Shown in pieces: positions 1 through 6,365 of a stretch of 17,787 bases of DNA. Where the stretch lies: contig JAWXTT010000028.1 of the NCBI GenBank assembly GCA_044433325.1, forward strand, positions 1 to 17,787, given 5' to 3'. A model generated the notes under the pieces. It made no database searches. It was not told the DNA's origin and was given only the letters and a program-made list of their open reading frames with translations. The DNA comes from HGM05232 sp044433325. GTDB lineage: Bacteria; Bacteroidota; Bacteroidia; Bacteroidales; Muribaculaceae. A program made the translations under genes and the position numbers. Position 1 is the stretch's first letter, and each line of letters starts with the position of its first letter.

Positions 1-16
1 GTACATTACCCTCCTC

Positions 17-1420
17 TTAAAGAGCCATAGCTAGGTGTAAACGGTTACGCTCACCACCTGAAAGGATGCCAATCTTCTTCTCTTGGTCAGCACCTGCAAA
101 GTTGAATTTGCTCAGATAAGCCCTCGCATTAACATCACGTCCACCCATACGGAAAATCTCTGTCCCCTGTGAAATCACCTGATAAACGGTGCTATCTGGA
201 TTTAAGTCTTTATGTGTTTGGTCAACGTATGATATTTTGACTGTTTCACCTATATTAAAGATACCATTATCCACTGTTTCAAGCCCCATAATCAACTTAA
301 ACATAGTAGTCTTACCAGCACCATTAGCACCAATAACACCCACTATACCATTAGGAGGTAGCATAAAATTCATATCATTGAAAAGCAACTTCTCGCCATA
401 TGCCTTACGTATTGCCTCAGCCTCAATTACCTTGTTACCTAGACGTGGTCCATTAGGGATAAATATCTCTAGACGTTCTTCACGCTCTTTTTGGTCTTCG
501 TTAAGTAGTTGGTCGTAACTATTAAGACGTGCGCGCCCCTTAGCATGACGTGCCTTTGGTGCCATACGCACCCACTCTAACTCACGTTCCAGAGTTTTGC
601 GACGTTTACTAGCTTGTTTCTCCTCCTGCGCCATGCGTGTAGTCTTTTGGTCTAGCCATGAAGTGTAATTACCCTTCCATGGAATACCCTCGCCACGGTC
701 TAGTTCAAGAATCCAACCAGCTACATGATCTAGGAAGTAACGGTCGTGAGTAATAGCAATTACTGTACCTGAATATGCTTGTAGGTGTTGTTCTAACCAG
801 TCAATAGACTCAGCATCAAGGTGATTGGTAGGCTCATCTAACAATAGGATATCAGGTTGTTGTAGCAATAAACGGCACAATGCCACACGACGACGTTCAC
901 CACCTGAAAGAGTTCCGATAAGTTGCTCCTCAGGAGGACAACGCAATGCATCCATTGCACGTTCCAATTTATTATCAATATTCCAGGCATCCGATGCATC
1001 TAACTTATCTTGAAGCTCTGCTTGACGATTAATCAATTGCTCCATCTTATCAGGATCTTCCAATACATCAGGATCACAGAATGCTTCGTTAACCTTGTCA
1101 AATTCAGCTAATAAGTCCAAAACTGGTTGCACTCCCTCTTGTACTATATCTTTAACTGTTTTGTCATTATCCAACTTTGGATCTTGTTCAAGATAACCTA
1201 CTGAATATCCTGGTGAGAAAACCACATCGCCCTGATATGATTTATCTAAGCCTGCTATAATCTTTAATAGTGTTGATTTACCTGATCCATTCAGACCTAT
1301 GATACCAATCTTAGCACCATAGAAGAATGAAAGATAAATATTCTTCAAAATCTGTCTTTGAGGTGGGATTATCTTACTAACCCCAACCATCGAGAAAATT
1401 ACTTTCTTATCGTCTGCCAT
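17..1420 (-). CDS. ettA: Energy-dependent translational throttle protein EttA (ABC-F ATPase), interrupted by in-frame TAA and cut by window edge
   Basis: ABC-F protein: two ATP-binding cassettes on one chain, no membrane segments; the family acts at the ribosomal E site. Cassette 1 shows Walker A GLNGSGKST (about residue 43), LSGGERRR and Walker B ILLLDEPTNHLD; cassette 2 starts near residue 325 with GANGAGKTT and ends in LSGGERNR at about 453. The frame stops at TAA (17-19), 467 codons in, while EttA is normally about 555 residues. The codons past the stop read E-E-G-N-V, and homologues continue here as L-K-E-E-G-N-V-L-L-L-D-E-P. The TAA therefore replaces a conserved lysine codon (one change from AAA) and removes Walker B and the catalytic Glu of cassette 2. 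The start ATG lies 11 bp after the lipoprotein gene, probably in the same operon. Family assignment is certain; whether the gene is broken, misread or polymorphic is open. Confidence 0.93.
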   Translation of the reverse strand: MADDKKVIFSMVGVSKIIPPQRQILKNIYLSFFYGAKIGIIGLNGSGKSTLLKIIAGLDKSYQGDVVFSPGYSVGYLEQDPKLDNDKTVKDIVQEGVQPVLDLLAEFDKVNEAFCDPDVLEDPDKMEQLINRQAELQDKLDASDAWNIDNKLERAMDALRCPPEEQLIGTLSGGERRRVALCRLLLQQPDILLLDEPTNHLDAESIDWLEQHLQAYSGTVIAITHDRYFLDHVAGWILELDRGEGIPWKGNYTSWLDQKTTRMAQEEKQASKRRKTLERELEWVRMAPKARHAKGRARLNSYDQLLNEDQKEREERLEIFIPNGPRLGNKVIEAEAIRKAYGEKLLFNDMNFMLPPNGIVGVIGANGAGKTTMFKLIMGLETVDNGIFNIGETVKISYVDQTHKDLNPDSTVYQVISQGTEIFRMGGRDVNARAYLSKFNFAGADQEKKIGILSGGERNRLHLAMAL

Positions 1421-1431
1421 CTATTTATCTA

Positions 1432-2352
1432 TTATTTATTGATAGTCTTAGTCGTTACCATAAATTTAGAGACACCAGCATCCTTAATTGAAACATATAT
1501 TGTATGTGACACTGAGCTATCATCTATAATGTCAGCTGTCATACATAAACTAACAATCTCAGCATTTACAACAGCTGTACCAATGGTCGTAGCCTCATCT
1601 GTTCCTGTAAGAGATTCGCCAGCTATAAATTTAGCAACAGCCGCCGCGACCTCAGCAGTAGGAGTATAACCACTAGCATAAATTACACTATATACGATAG
1701 ATTCAGCATCTAACTTATTCTGTGCATTGTTATTATATTCATAAATTAAGTATGAATAAGCAGCATAAGAAGCAGCAGATGTAAAAGCAGGAGTCTTATA
1801 TTCAAGAGTTTGTCCACAATCTAAGATATCATCCGCGAACGTAAAGAAATATGTAACATTATTAGAAACATTATACACAATGTTATCACTATACTCTACT
1901 AGACCTGTATTATCTGTAGCAACCTCACTTCTAGTTGCACCTAAAAATGAATTCCCGATATGTGACTGTTTAACCTCAATATCTATCGATGTACTCTTTG
2001 AGAAAGACTCAACACCAAAACTATAAGAATATTTACCTGTTACTTTATAACTACCACTAGTACTCCATGCGTATGTAAATGTTGTTGCGTTATTGATAAT
2101 CTCCTCGGGATAACCAACTGATGTTTCACTTGGATACCAAAGTGCTTCATCAATAGCGTAAGTAACATCATTAGTTGTTATAGGCATAGTAAATGTAACT
2201 GGCGCACCAGTAGCAATTGGTGACGTTTTAGTCATAGTTATAGAGCCAACTGCTGCTTTATCTAAGACCTCAGGAGTAGTCTCCTCACAGCTAGATGCAA
2301 AGAGAGCGAATGCACTAACTAATAGTGCTAACATGTAATTTGTTTGTTTCAT
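1432..2352 (-). CDS. Hypothetical lipoprotein, possible PKD/Ig-like fold
   Basis: 306-residue protein that I do not recognise by family. The N-terminus is a lipoprotein signal peptide: MKQTN, a hydrophobic stretch (LALLVSAFALFA), then SSC with the lipidated Cys at residue 22. It is followed by an acidic EETTPE stretch, compatible with export to the cell surface in Bacteroidota. Residues about 35-130 are beta-rich, with a short TFTYAWSTSGSYKVTGKYS-like pattern resembling PKD domains. The rest is Ser/Thr/Ala-rich with no catalytic motif that I can see. It sits between def and ettA on the same strand (33 bp and 11 bp gaps), so it is probably co-transcribed, but the neighbours do not suggest a function. 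The end is secure (TAA followed at once by TAG). Confidence 0.8.
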   Translation of the reverse strand: MKQTNYMLALLVSAFALFASSCEETTPEVLDKAAVGSITMTKTSPIATGAPVTFTMPITTNDVTYAIDEALWYPSETSVGYPEEIINNATTFTYAWSTSGSYKVTGKYSYSFGVESFSKSTSIDIEVKQSHIGNSFLGATRSEVATDNTGLVEYSDNIVYNVSNNVTYFFTFADDILDCGQTLEYKTPAFTSAASYAAYSYLIYEYNNNAQNKLDAESIVYSVIYASGYTPTAEVAAAVAKFIAGESLTGTDEATTIGTAVVNAEIVSLCMTADIIDDSSVSHTIYVSIKDAGVSKFMVTTKTINK

Positions 2353-2385
2353 TGTTCGTTATTTTTATATTGTTAACTTATATTA

Positions 2386-2952
2386 TTATCGTTTTAAGCT
2401 TGCTGAACGGGTACGATAACTACAACGCACCTTACCATCAACTATATTTTTTAGTTTTGAGCGAATTAACTGCTTACGTATTGGTGAGATATGATCTATA
2501 AATACCATCCCTTGCAGGTGGTCATTCTCATGCTGAATTACACGCGCTAGGTAACCGCTGAATTCAGCTGATTGTGGAGTGAAATTCTCATCGACCCACT
2601 CAACCTTAACCTTCTCGGTGCGTGTCACACTCTCATGAATACCAGGCAGACTCAGGCAACCCTCCTCGCGAGATTTTACTTCACCATCCTCAACGACCTC
2701 AACTATTGGATTTATCATCGTTAGCTTAACGCCTGCTAATTCTGGGAAACTATCTTTCATCACATCCACATCTATCACCAATATTGGCGCACTAATACCA
2801 ACCTGCGGAGCAGCAATCCCAATCCCCTCAGAATCGTACATAGTGTCCCACATATTACTAATAATCTCAGCCAACTTAGGATAGTCAGGTGTAATATCCT
2901 CTGCAACATCTCTTAATACGGGATGCCCGTATAAACATACTGGTAATACCAT
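2386..2952 (-). CDS. def: Peptide deformylase
   Basis: Removes the formyl group from the N-terminal Met of nascent proteins in the cytoplasm; a metalloenzyme, usually Fe2+. All three family motifs are present: GIGIAAPQ at residues 43-50, EGCLSLP at 97-103 (metal ligand Cys99) and HENDH at 141-145 (two His ligands and catalytic Glu142). Length 188 is normal, with a short basic C-terminal tail (CSYRTRSASLKR). The start ATG is 2 bp after the ruvX stop, indicating translational coupling in one operon. Two consecutive TAA codons end it. No oddities. Confidence 0.97.
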   Translation of the reverse strand: MVLPVCLYGHPVLRDVAEDITPDYPKLAEIISNMWDTMYDSEGIGIAAPQVGISAPILVIDVDVMKDSFPELAGVKLTMINPIVEVVEDGEVKSREEGCLSLPGIHESVTRTEKVKVEWVDENFTPQSAEFSGYLARVIQHENDHLQGMVFIDHISPIRKQLIRSKLKNIVDGKVRCSYRTRSASLKR

Positions 2953-2954
2953 TC

Positions 2955-3377
2955 TTAATATATATTTTTATTACTTTCTAAATAATCATTTAGGATTATT
3001 ACAGCTGACATCTCATCTATAATCTCCTTATTCTGACGTTGCGAACGTTTAGCACCACCCATTATCAATGCTTTCTGTGCTATCTTTGAGGTGAAACGTT
3101 CATCATACATCTCAATCTTCAGTTCAGGTATCTCTTTGCGCAATCTATTTACAAATGAAGTAATATATTTCATACTCTCAGATGGAGTATAATTCATCTG
3201 TTTAGGCAACCCAATAATCACCATATCCACAACATTATCTTTGATATAACTCTTTAAAAAGTCCATCAAGGTATGTGTAGGTATAGTTTTCAACCCAGTT
3301 GCCACTATCTGCATAGTATCAGTTACTGCTAAGCCTGTGCGCTTGCGACCATAATCAATAGAGATAATTCTTCCCAT
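2955..3377 (-). CDS. ruvX: Putative pre-16S rRNA nuclease / Holliday junction resolvase-like YqgF (RuvX)
   Basis: YqgF family, RNase H-like fold; the E. coli member takes part in 16S rRNA 5'-end maturation. The sequence shows ISIDYGRKRTG at the N-terminus with the first acidic residue (Asp8), VIIGLP near 60, the YDERFTS segment with its Glu, and the C-terminal acidic region IDEMSAVIILNDYL. Length from ATG 3377 is 140, normal for the family. I reject the longer GTG start at 3395 because a -7 promoter element lies between the two starts, and the ATG at 3377 gives the canonical MGRIISIDYG. First gene of the ruvX-def-lipoprotein-ettA block. The promoter places the transcription start at or next to this ATG. 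Confidence 0.93.
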   Translation of the reverse strand: MGRIISIDYGRKRTGLAVTDTMQIVATGLKTIPTHTLMDFLKSYIKDNVVDMVIIGLPKQMNYTPSESMKYITSFVNRLRKEIPELKIEMYDERFTSKIAQKALIMGGAKRSQRQNKEIIDEMSAVIILNDYLESNKNIY

Positions 3378-3382
3378 CTGTG

Positions 3383-3390
3383 CAAAGATA
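3383..3390 (-). promoter_or_regulatory. Promoter -7 element of the ruvX operon
   Basis: On the minus strand the sequence is TATCTTTG, matching the Bacteroidota -7 consensus TAnnTTTG. It is followed by CACAG and then the ruvX ATG, so the expected transcription start falls on or within a base or two of the start codon. No -33 TTTG at 19-21 bp; a TTG occurs about 24 bp upstream. Confidence 0.5.
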
Positions 3391-3487
3391 CACACTTATA
3401 CTGAATTAATTACACAATCGTTACATATTCGATTAAAAAACGCCTTTTTTTTACATCTATTTATAGCTGGTATTAAAATTTAATGGT

Positions 3488-3495
3488 TACCTTTG
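3488..3495 (+). promoter_or_regulatory. Putative -7 promoter element for corA
   Basis: TACCTTTG on the plus strand fits TAnnTTTG. It predicts a start near 3501 and an untranslated leader of about 125 nt before the corA ATG. A convincing -33 element is not visible. Confidence 0.45.
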
Positions 3496-3523
3496 CCCTC
3501 GAATAAAAAAAATCATAAAGATT

Positions 3524-3574
3524 ATGGACGATTCCGTGCCGCGAGAATATTATAGAGTTTTAACTATAGTGTAG
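3524..3574 (+). CDS. Possible 16-codon leader ORF upstream of corA
   Basis: An ATG in the corA leader opens MDDSVPREYYRVLTIV and ends at TAG 3572-3574. It begins about 20 nt after the predicted transcription start, and its stop lies at the 5' arm of a hairpin just before the corA start. No strong ribosome binding site precedes it. Mg2+ transporter genes in enterobacteria have regulatory leader peptides of similar length (MgtL), whose acidic/proline residues matter; this one has DD and a Pro. That is an analogy, not homology. An ORF this short can arise by chance. Confidence 0.25.
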   Translation: MDDSVPREYYRVLTIV

Positions 3575-3606
3575 AGGAGTAAATTTACCACCCCTTTATA
3601 CACTAT
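3566..3606 (+). promoter_or_regulatory. Leader hairpin in front of corA
   Basis: ATAGTGTA (3566-3573) is complementary to TACACTAT (3599-3606), an 8-bp perfect stem. An inner GAGG/CCTT pairing can extend it. The 5' arm overlaps the last codons and stop of the small leader ORF. The 3' arm ends 9 bases before the Shine-Dalgarno sequence of corA and covers the alternative upstream ATG at 3605. It could affect initiation, but that is inference. Confidence 0.4.
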
Positions 3607-3615
3607 GTATTATGT

Positions 3616-3622
3616 AGGAGGT
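3616..3622 (+). promoter_or_regulatory. Strong Shine-Dalgarno sequence that sets the corA start
   Basis: AGGAGGT lies 6 bp before ATG 3629. It supports that start over the in-frame ATG at 3605, which has no such signal. Strong sites are uncommon in Bacteroidota. Confidence 0.6.
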
Positions 3623-3628
3623 AAATAT

Positions 3629-4555
3629 ATGAAAAGATTCCTTTTCTGTGAGAGCGGATTTTCAGAAATAGAAAGCTGGAAACCTAATTGCTGGGTGAAC
3701 GTAGAATCACCTACGGCTGATGACTTCAGATTCCTAACCGAGGAGTTGAATGTTCCTGAAGAATTTCTTAATGACATTGCTGATATTGATGAACGCCCAC
3801 GTACTGAAACGGAGGGAGATTGGCTATTAACCATTATACGTATCCCTGTACAACAACCCAATGATGATATCCCATTTATTACTATCCCTATGGGTATTAT
3901 TACTAATGGAAATATAATTGTATCAGTTTGTTATCGCAATACTGAGATTGTGGCGGACTTTATTGACTATACGCGTCGTAAGGGGTTAACTATTGATAAT
4001 AAGTTAGATTTGATAATGAGATTGATATATTCATCTGCCGTTTGGTTCTTGAAGTATCTAAAGGTAATCAATAACGAGGTGCGTACTGCTGAACGTGAAC
4101 TGGAACGAAGCATCAAAAACGAGGACTTACTACGTCTGATGCGACTACAAAAGACTTTGGTTTATTTCACAACCTCGATTCGTGGTAACGAGGCTACAAT
4201 TGGTCGCTTACGCACTCTGTTCCATAGCGAAATTACTATTGATGAAGACCTGATGGATGACGTTATTATTGAACTACGCCAAGCCCTAAACACGGTGAAC
4301 ATTTATAGCGATATCCTAACAGGTACAATGGATGCCTTTGCTTCTATTATCTCTAATAATGTGAATACGATAATGAAACGCATGACTAGCGTATCTATTA
4401 TCCTTATGGTGCCTACCCTAATAGCTAGTTTCTATGGTATGAATGTGGATGTGTATATAAGCGATTGGCAACCATCATTTATAGCCATAGTAGCCCTATC
4501 ACTATCCCTATCAGCCCTAGCATTCTTCATCTTCAAAAGAATAAAATGGTTCTAG
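3629..4555 (+). CDS. corA: CorA-family magnesium transport protein
   Basis: Inner-membrane divalent cation channel of the CorA/Mrs2 type, expected to import Mg2+ as a homopentamer. The protein from ATG 3629 is 308 residues: an N-terminal alpha/beta cytoplasmic domain to about 130; a long helical stalk (NNEVRTAERELERSIKNEDLLRLMRLQKTL...) to about 245; then two membrane helices, VSIILMVPTLIASFYGMN and the segment IAIVALSLSLSALAFFIF. The signature YGMN at 269-272 closes the first helix, as required for CorA. The basic tail KRIKWF ends the protein. An in-frame ATG at 3605 would add eight residues, but the Shine-Dalgarno favours 3629. The gene stands alone on the plus strand, divergent from ruvX and convergent with the LRR gene. 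Confidence 0.93.
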   Translation: MKRFLFCESGFSEIESWKPNCWVNVESPTADDFRFLTEELNVPEEFLNDIADIDERPRTETEGDWLLTIIRIPVQQPNDDIPFITIPMGIITNGNIIVSVCYRNTEIVADFIDYTRRKGLTIDNKLDLIMRLIYSSAVWFLKYLKVINNEVRTAERELERSIKNEDLLRLMRLQKTLVYFTTSIRGNEATIGRLRTLFHSEITIDEDLMDDVIIELRQALNTVNIYSDILTGTMDAFASIISNNVNTIMKRMTSVSIILMVPTLIASFYGMNVDVYISDWQPSFIAIVALSLSLSALAFFIFKRIKWF

Positions 4556-4558
4556 GAG

Positions 4559-4658
4559 GTGGATAGCATCCACACGCAATGAACGACAAAAGAGGGACTT
4601 CGTGCGCCGTGCAGAGCCTGCACTCCCAAAGAACGACAAAAGAGGGACTTCGTGCGCC
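4559..4658 (+). repeat. Two tandem 50-bp repeats with covarying hairpins
   Basis: Units are 4559-4608 and 4609-4658. The last 28 bp of each (4581-4608 and 4631-4658) are identical. The first 15 bp of each form a 6-bp hairpin with the same AGC loop: GTGGAT-AGC-ATCCAC (4559-4573) and GTGCAG-AGC-CTGCAC (4609-4623). The stems differ at three positions but the changes compensate on both arms, so the structure is kept while the sequence varies. The array starts 3 bp after the corA stop and its second unit supplies the 5' arm of the terminator. I do not recognise the element. Confidence 0.75.
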
Positions 4659-4671
4659 CTCTTTTGTCGTT
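4632..4671 (+). terminator. Strong, probably bidirectional terminator between corA and the LRR gene
   Basis: A perfect 15-bp stem: AACGACAAAAGAGGG (4632-4646) and its reverse complement (4657-4671), with a 10-nt loop. On the plus strand it is followed by only a short T run (to 4673). It separates two convergent genes, so it can serve both. The 5' arm is part of the second 50-bp repeat; the identical sequence in the first repeat could compete for the same 3' arm. Confidence 0.75.
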
Positions 4672-4731
4672 TTGCCGCGTTTACTTTGATGGAAACTATA
4701 TGGCTGAAGCAATTAAATTGCAACCTTTAGC

Positions 4732-4794
4732 TTATCTTACTACTTTGTAGCTTTGGTTAGCGACAGTAACTATATAGATACCGCTAGCGGTTGG
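4732..4794 (-). pseudogene. Detached C-terminal segment of the LRR protein
   Basis: Twenty sense codons in frame with the LRR gene, directly after its TAA, encoding PTASGIYIVTVANQSYKVVR and ended by TAA 4732-4734. The GIYIV-x-V-x-N-x-SYKV pattern is the C-terminal motif of many secreted Bacteroidota proteins. Its conservation beyond the stop shows that the TAA is recent, an error, or read through. Confidence 0.75.
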
Positions 4795-5988
4795 TTATTC
4801 TACTTGTGCAGCACCACCAAAGACCACGCCATTAGCCACATTAGTACCATTTAGGTCATAAACCTTAACAGCTATGCCATCCTCAGCACCACTAATTATT
4901 ACTGTGCCATTTGCAGTATATATATTAATAATATCATCCTCTTCTATCTTCTCGACTACTAAGCTATTATCCTCAATAATATTATAGAATTGTCCCCAGA
5001 AAGAATCCGCCTTATAAGCCTCCAACGTCCCCACAGGCACCGACAATATAGCAGATGAGTATGTTGTGAAAACATACGAAGAAGTAACTGTTAATGGAGT
5101 TTTCCAATTCACCTTTATATCAGTTAGTTTAGAGCAGTAACGGAATGCATAATTCCCAATTGCTGTTATGCTTTCAGATAAATTTATGGAGGTCAGCGAG
5201 GAACAACCATAGAACGCTTTGTTATCGATATACCTTAAATATTCAGGTAGAATTAGCGATGTTATATATGTGCAATCTTGAAACACCTCTTTATATATTG
5301 ATGTAACATAATATTCAGTATTATTTACTGTAATAGTAGAGGGTATAGTGTATTCACCAAATGGTGTACTTTGATAGCCTGTAATTGTAGCCATATTATT
5401 AACAGCTTGAAAAATATAACCATCTCCCTCAATAGTGCTAGTTGTTACCCCGGGACAATTATAGAAAGCCTCTATACCGATAGCAACGAATACATTAAAT
5501 TGTACAGTTGCTAACTTACTACAATAGTAGAAAGCATAATTACCAATCATGGTTAACCCCCTAGGAAGATATATAGATGTTAAGGATAAACAAAAACTGA
5601 AAGCATAATTCCCAATCTCCGTTAATCCATCTGGTAAATCTATTGATTTTAATGAGGAACACTCATAGAAAGCACAACCTCCAATTTCAGTCAAACCATC
5701 AGGTAGAGTTACTGAAGTAAGATTAGTACATTTATAAAACACTCCATTTGACATATATGAATATGAAGCAATAGATGTAATAGTGTATTCACTACCTAGC
5801 CAAGATACGGTGTTTGGTAAAACAAGCTCATTAATCTCCTTATCTCCTGTGTAGCCTGTAATACTGGCTGTCATGTCGGTGTCGTTGGTTTCGTATGTGA
5901 TATAGTTAATGGTGATTGTATCTGCTAGAATGGTTAAGGGTTGTGCTAGCTGTATTATTAGCAACAGAAATAGGAATCTCTTTTTCAT
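4795..5988 (-). CDS. BspA-like leucine-rich repeat surface protein, cut by in-frame TAA before its C-terminal motif
   Basis: Secreted protein of the BspA/LRR_5 type, often adhesins or surface-binding proteins. MKKRFLFLLLIIQLAQPLTILA is a signal peptide with likely cleavage after Ala22. Treponema-type LRRs (CSSLKSIDLPDGLTEIGNYAF and variants) run from about residue 85 to 165 and again from about 230 to 300, separated by a non-repeat insert with the DGYIFQAV...ATITGY motif, which also occurs near the N-terminus. The C-terminus starts the usual beta-sandwich (VKVYDLNGTNVANG) but stops at TAA 4795-4797. Past it the same frame reads PTASGIYIVTVANQSYKVVR and then TAA at 4732-4734. That is the normal family ending, so the intact gene would be 4732-5988. 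No TAnnTTTG promoter is visible directly upstream. Confidence 0.88.
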   Translation of the reverse strand: MKKRFLFLLLIIQLAQPLTILADTITINYITYETNDTDMTASITGYTGDKEINELVLPNTVSWLGSEYTITSIASYSYMSNGVFYKCTNLTSVTLPDGLTEIGGCAFYECSSLKSIDLPDGLTEIGNYAFSFCLSLTSIYLPRGLTMIGNYAFYYCSKLATVQFNVFVAIGIEAFYNCPGVTTSTIEGDGYIFQAVNNMATITGYQSTPFGEYTIPSTITVNNTEYYVTSIYKEVFQDCTYITSLILPEYLRYIDNKAFYGCSSLTSINLSESITAIGNYAFRYCSKLTDIKVNWKTPLTVTSSYVFTTYSSAILSVPVGTLEAYKADSFWGQFYNIIEDNSLVVEKIEEDDIINIYTANGTVIISGAEDGIAVKVYDLNGTNVANGVVFGGAAQVE

Positions 5989-6057
5989 GATTTAATATTG
6001 ATTTATTGAATCTTGCCCCTAAATTCTGGTTGATTTCGTTGGTTGACTTTTTGATAT

Positions 6058-6235
6058 AAAAAAACGTGGGACAATACCCTTATCTGCATTCTGAGGTCTT
6101 AGACTACCTAAACAATCAAATAAATGAGTAAAGCCCACGATATAATCGTGAGCGTTCACACCTTATTCTTGATTGTTTTTTGAAATTGTCTAAGTTTCAG
6201 AATACAAGAATTAAAGCTAACGCTTCCTATATGTC
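6058..6235 (-). ncRNA. ssrS: Rod-shaped structured RNA, candidate 6S RNA
   Basis: Read on the minus strand, this gene-free stretch folds into one long interrupted rod. Paired arms (plus coordinates) are 6197-6206 with 6085-6094 (10 bp, one GU), 6188-6194 with 6098-6104 (7 bp), 6169-6178 with 6110-6119 (10 bp), and an apical hairpin 6145-6153 with 6133-6141 (9 bp, one GU, 3-nt loop). The 3' side runs into seven T residues (6058-6064), which fixes the strand. A -7-like TATTTTTG lies at 6241-6248, so the transcript would be about 178 nt. Length, rod shape and internal loops resemble 6S RNA, which binds RNA polymerase holoenzyme. I cannot match conserved 6S bases from memory; the structure is clear, the family name is inference. 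The rest of the 377-bp gap (5989-6365) shows no coding signal. Confidence 0.45.
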
Positions 6236-6240
6236 TCTAG

Positions 6241-6248
6241 CAAAAATA
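6241..6248 (-). promoter_or_regulatory. Putative -7 element of the structured RNA
   Basis: TATTTTTG on the minus strand matches TAnnTTTG and is placed to start transcription near 6235, just before the folded region. No -33 TTTG at the usual spacing. Confidence 0.35.
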
Positions 6249-6365
6249 GTGGCTCCCTGCCAAATTTATGCTAATATTATTTTCTTTTTTCATCTACCAA
6301 TAGGCATATTATTTATTGATTAATATTGCAAATATATAATTTTTAATCGATATATCAAAGGTGAA

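Noticed and set aside
3378..3395. Longer ruvX frame starting at GTG 3395
   Set aside because: It spans the likely promoter; the family start MGRIISIDYG is at 3377.
4581..4658. CRISPR-like pattern: two identical 28-bp repeats separated by 22 bp
   Set aside because: Only two copies, the separating sequence is itself palindromic and belongs to a 50-bp unit, the core is half of a terminator stem, and there are no cas genes nearby.
4517..4723. 68-codon minus-strand ORF across the repeat and terminator
   Set aside because: It runs through the terminator hairpin and the corA 3' end, has no family features, and is explained by the repeat DNA.
17..4797. Reassignment of TAA to a sense codon
   Set aside because: At least nine complete genes here end with TAA at the normal family end, some with a second stop right behind, so TAA is a working stop.
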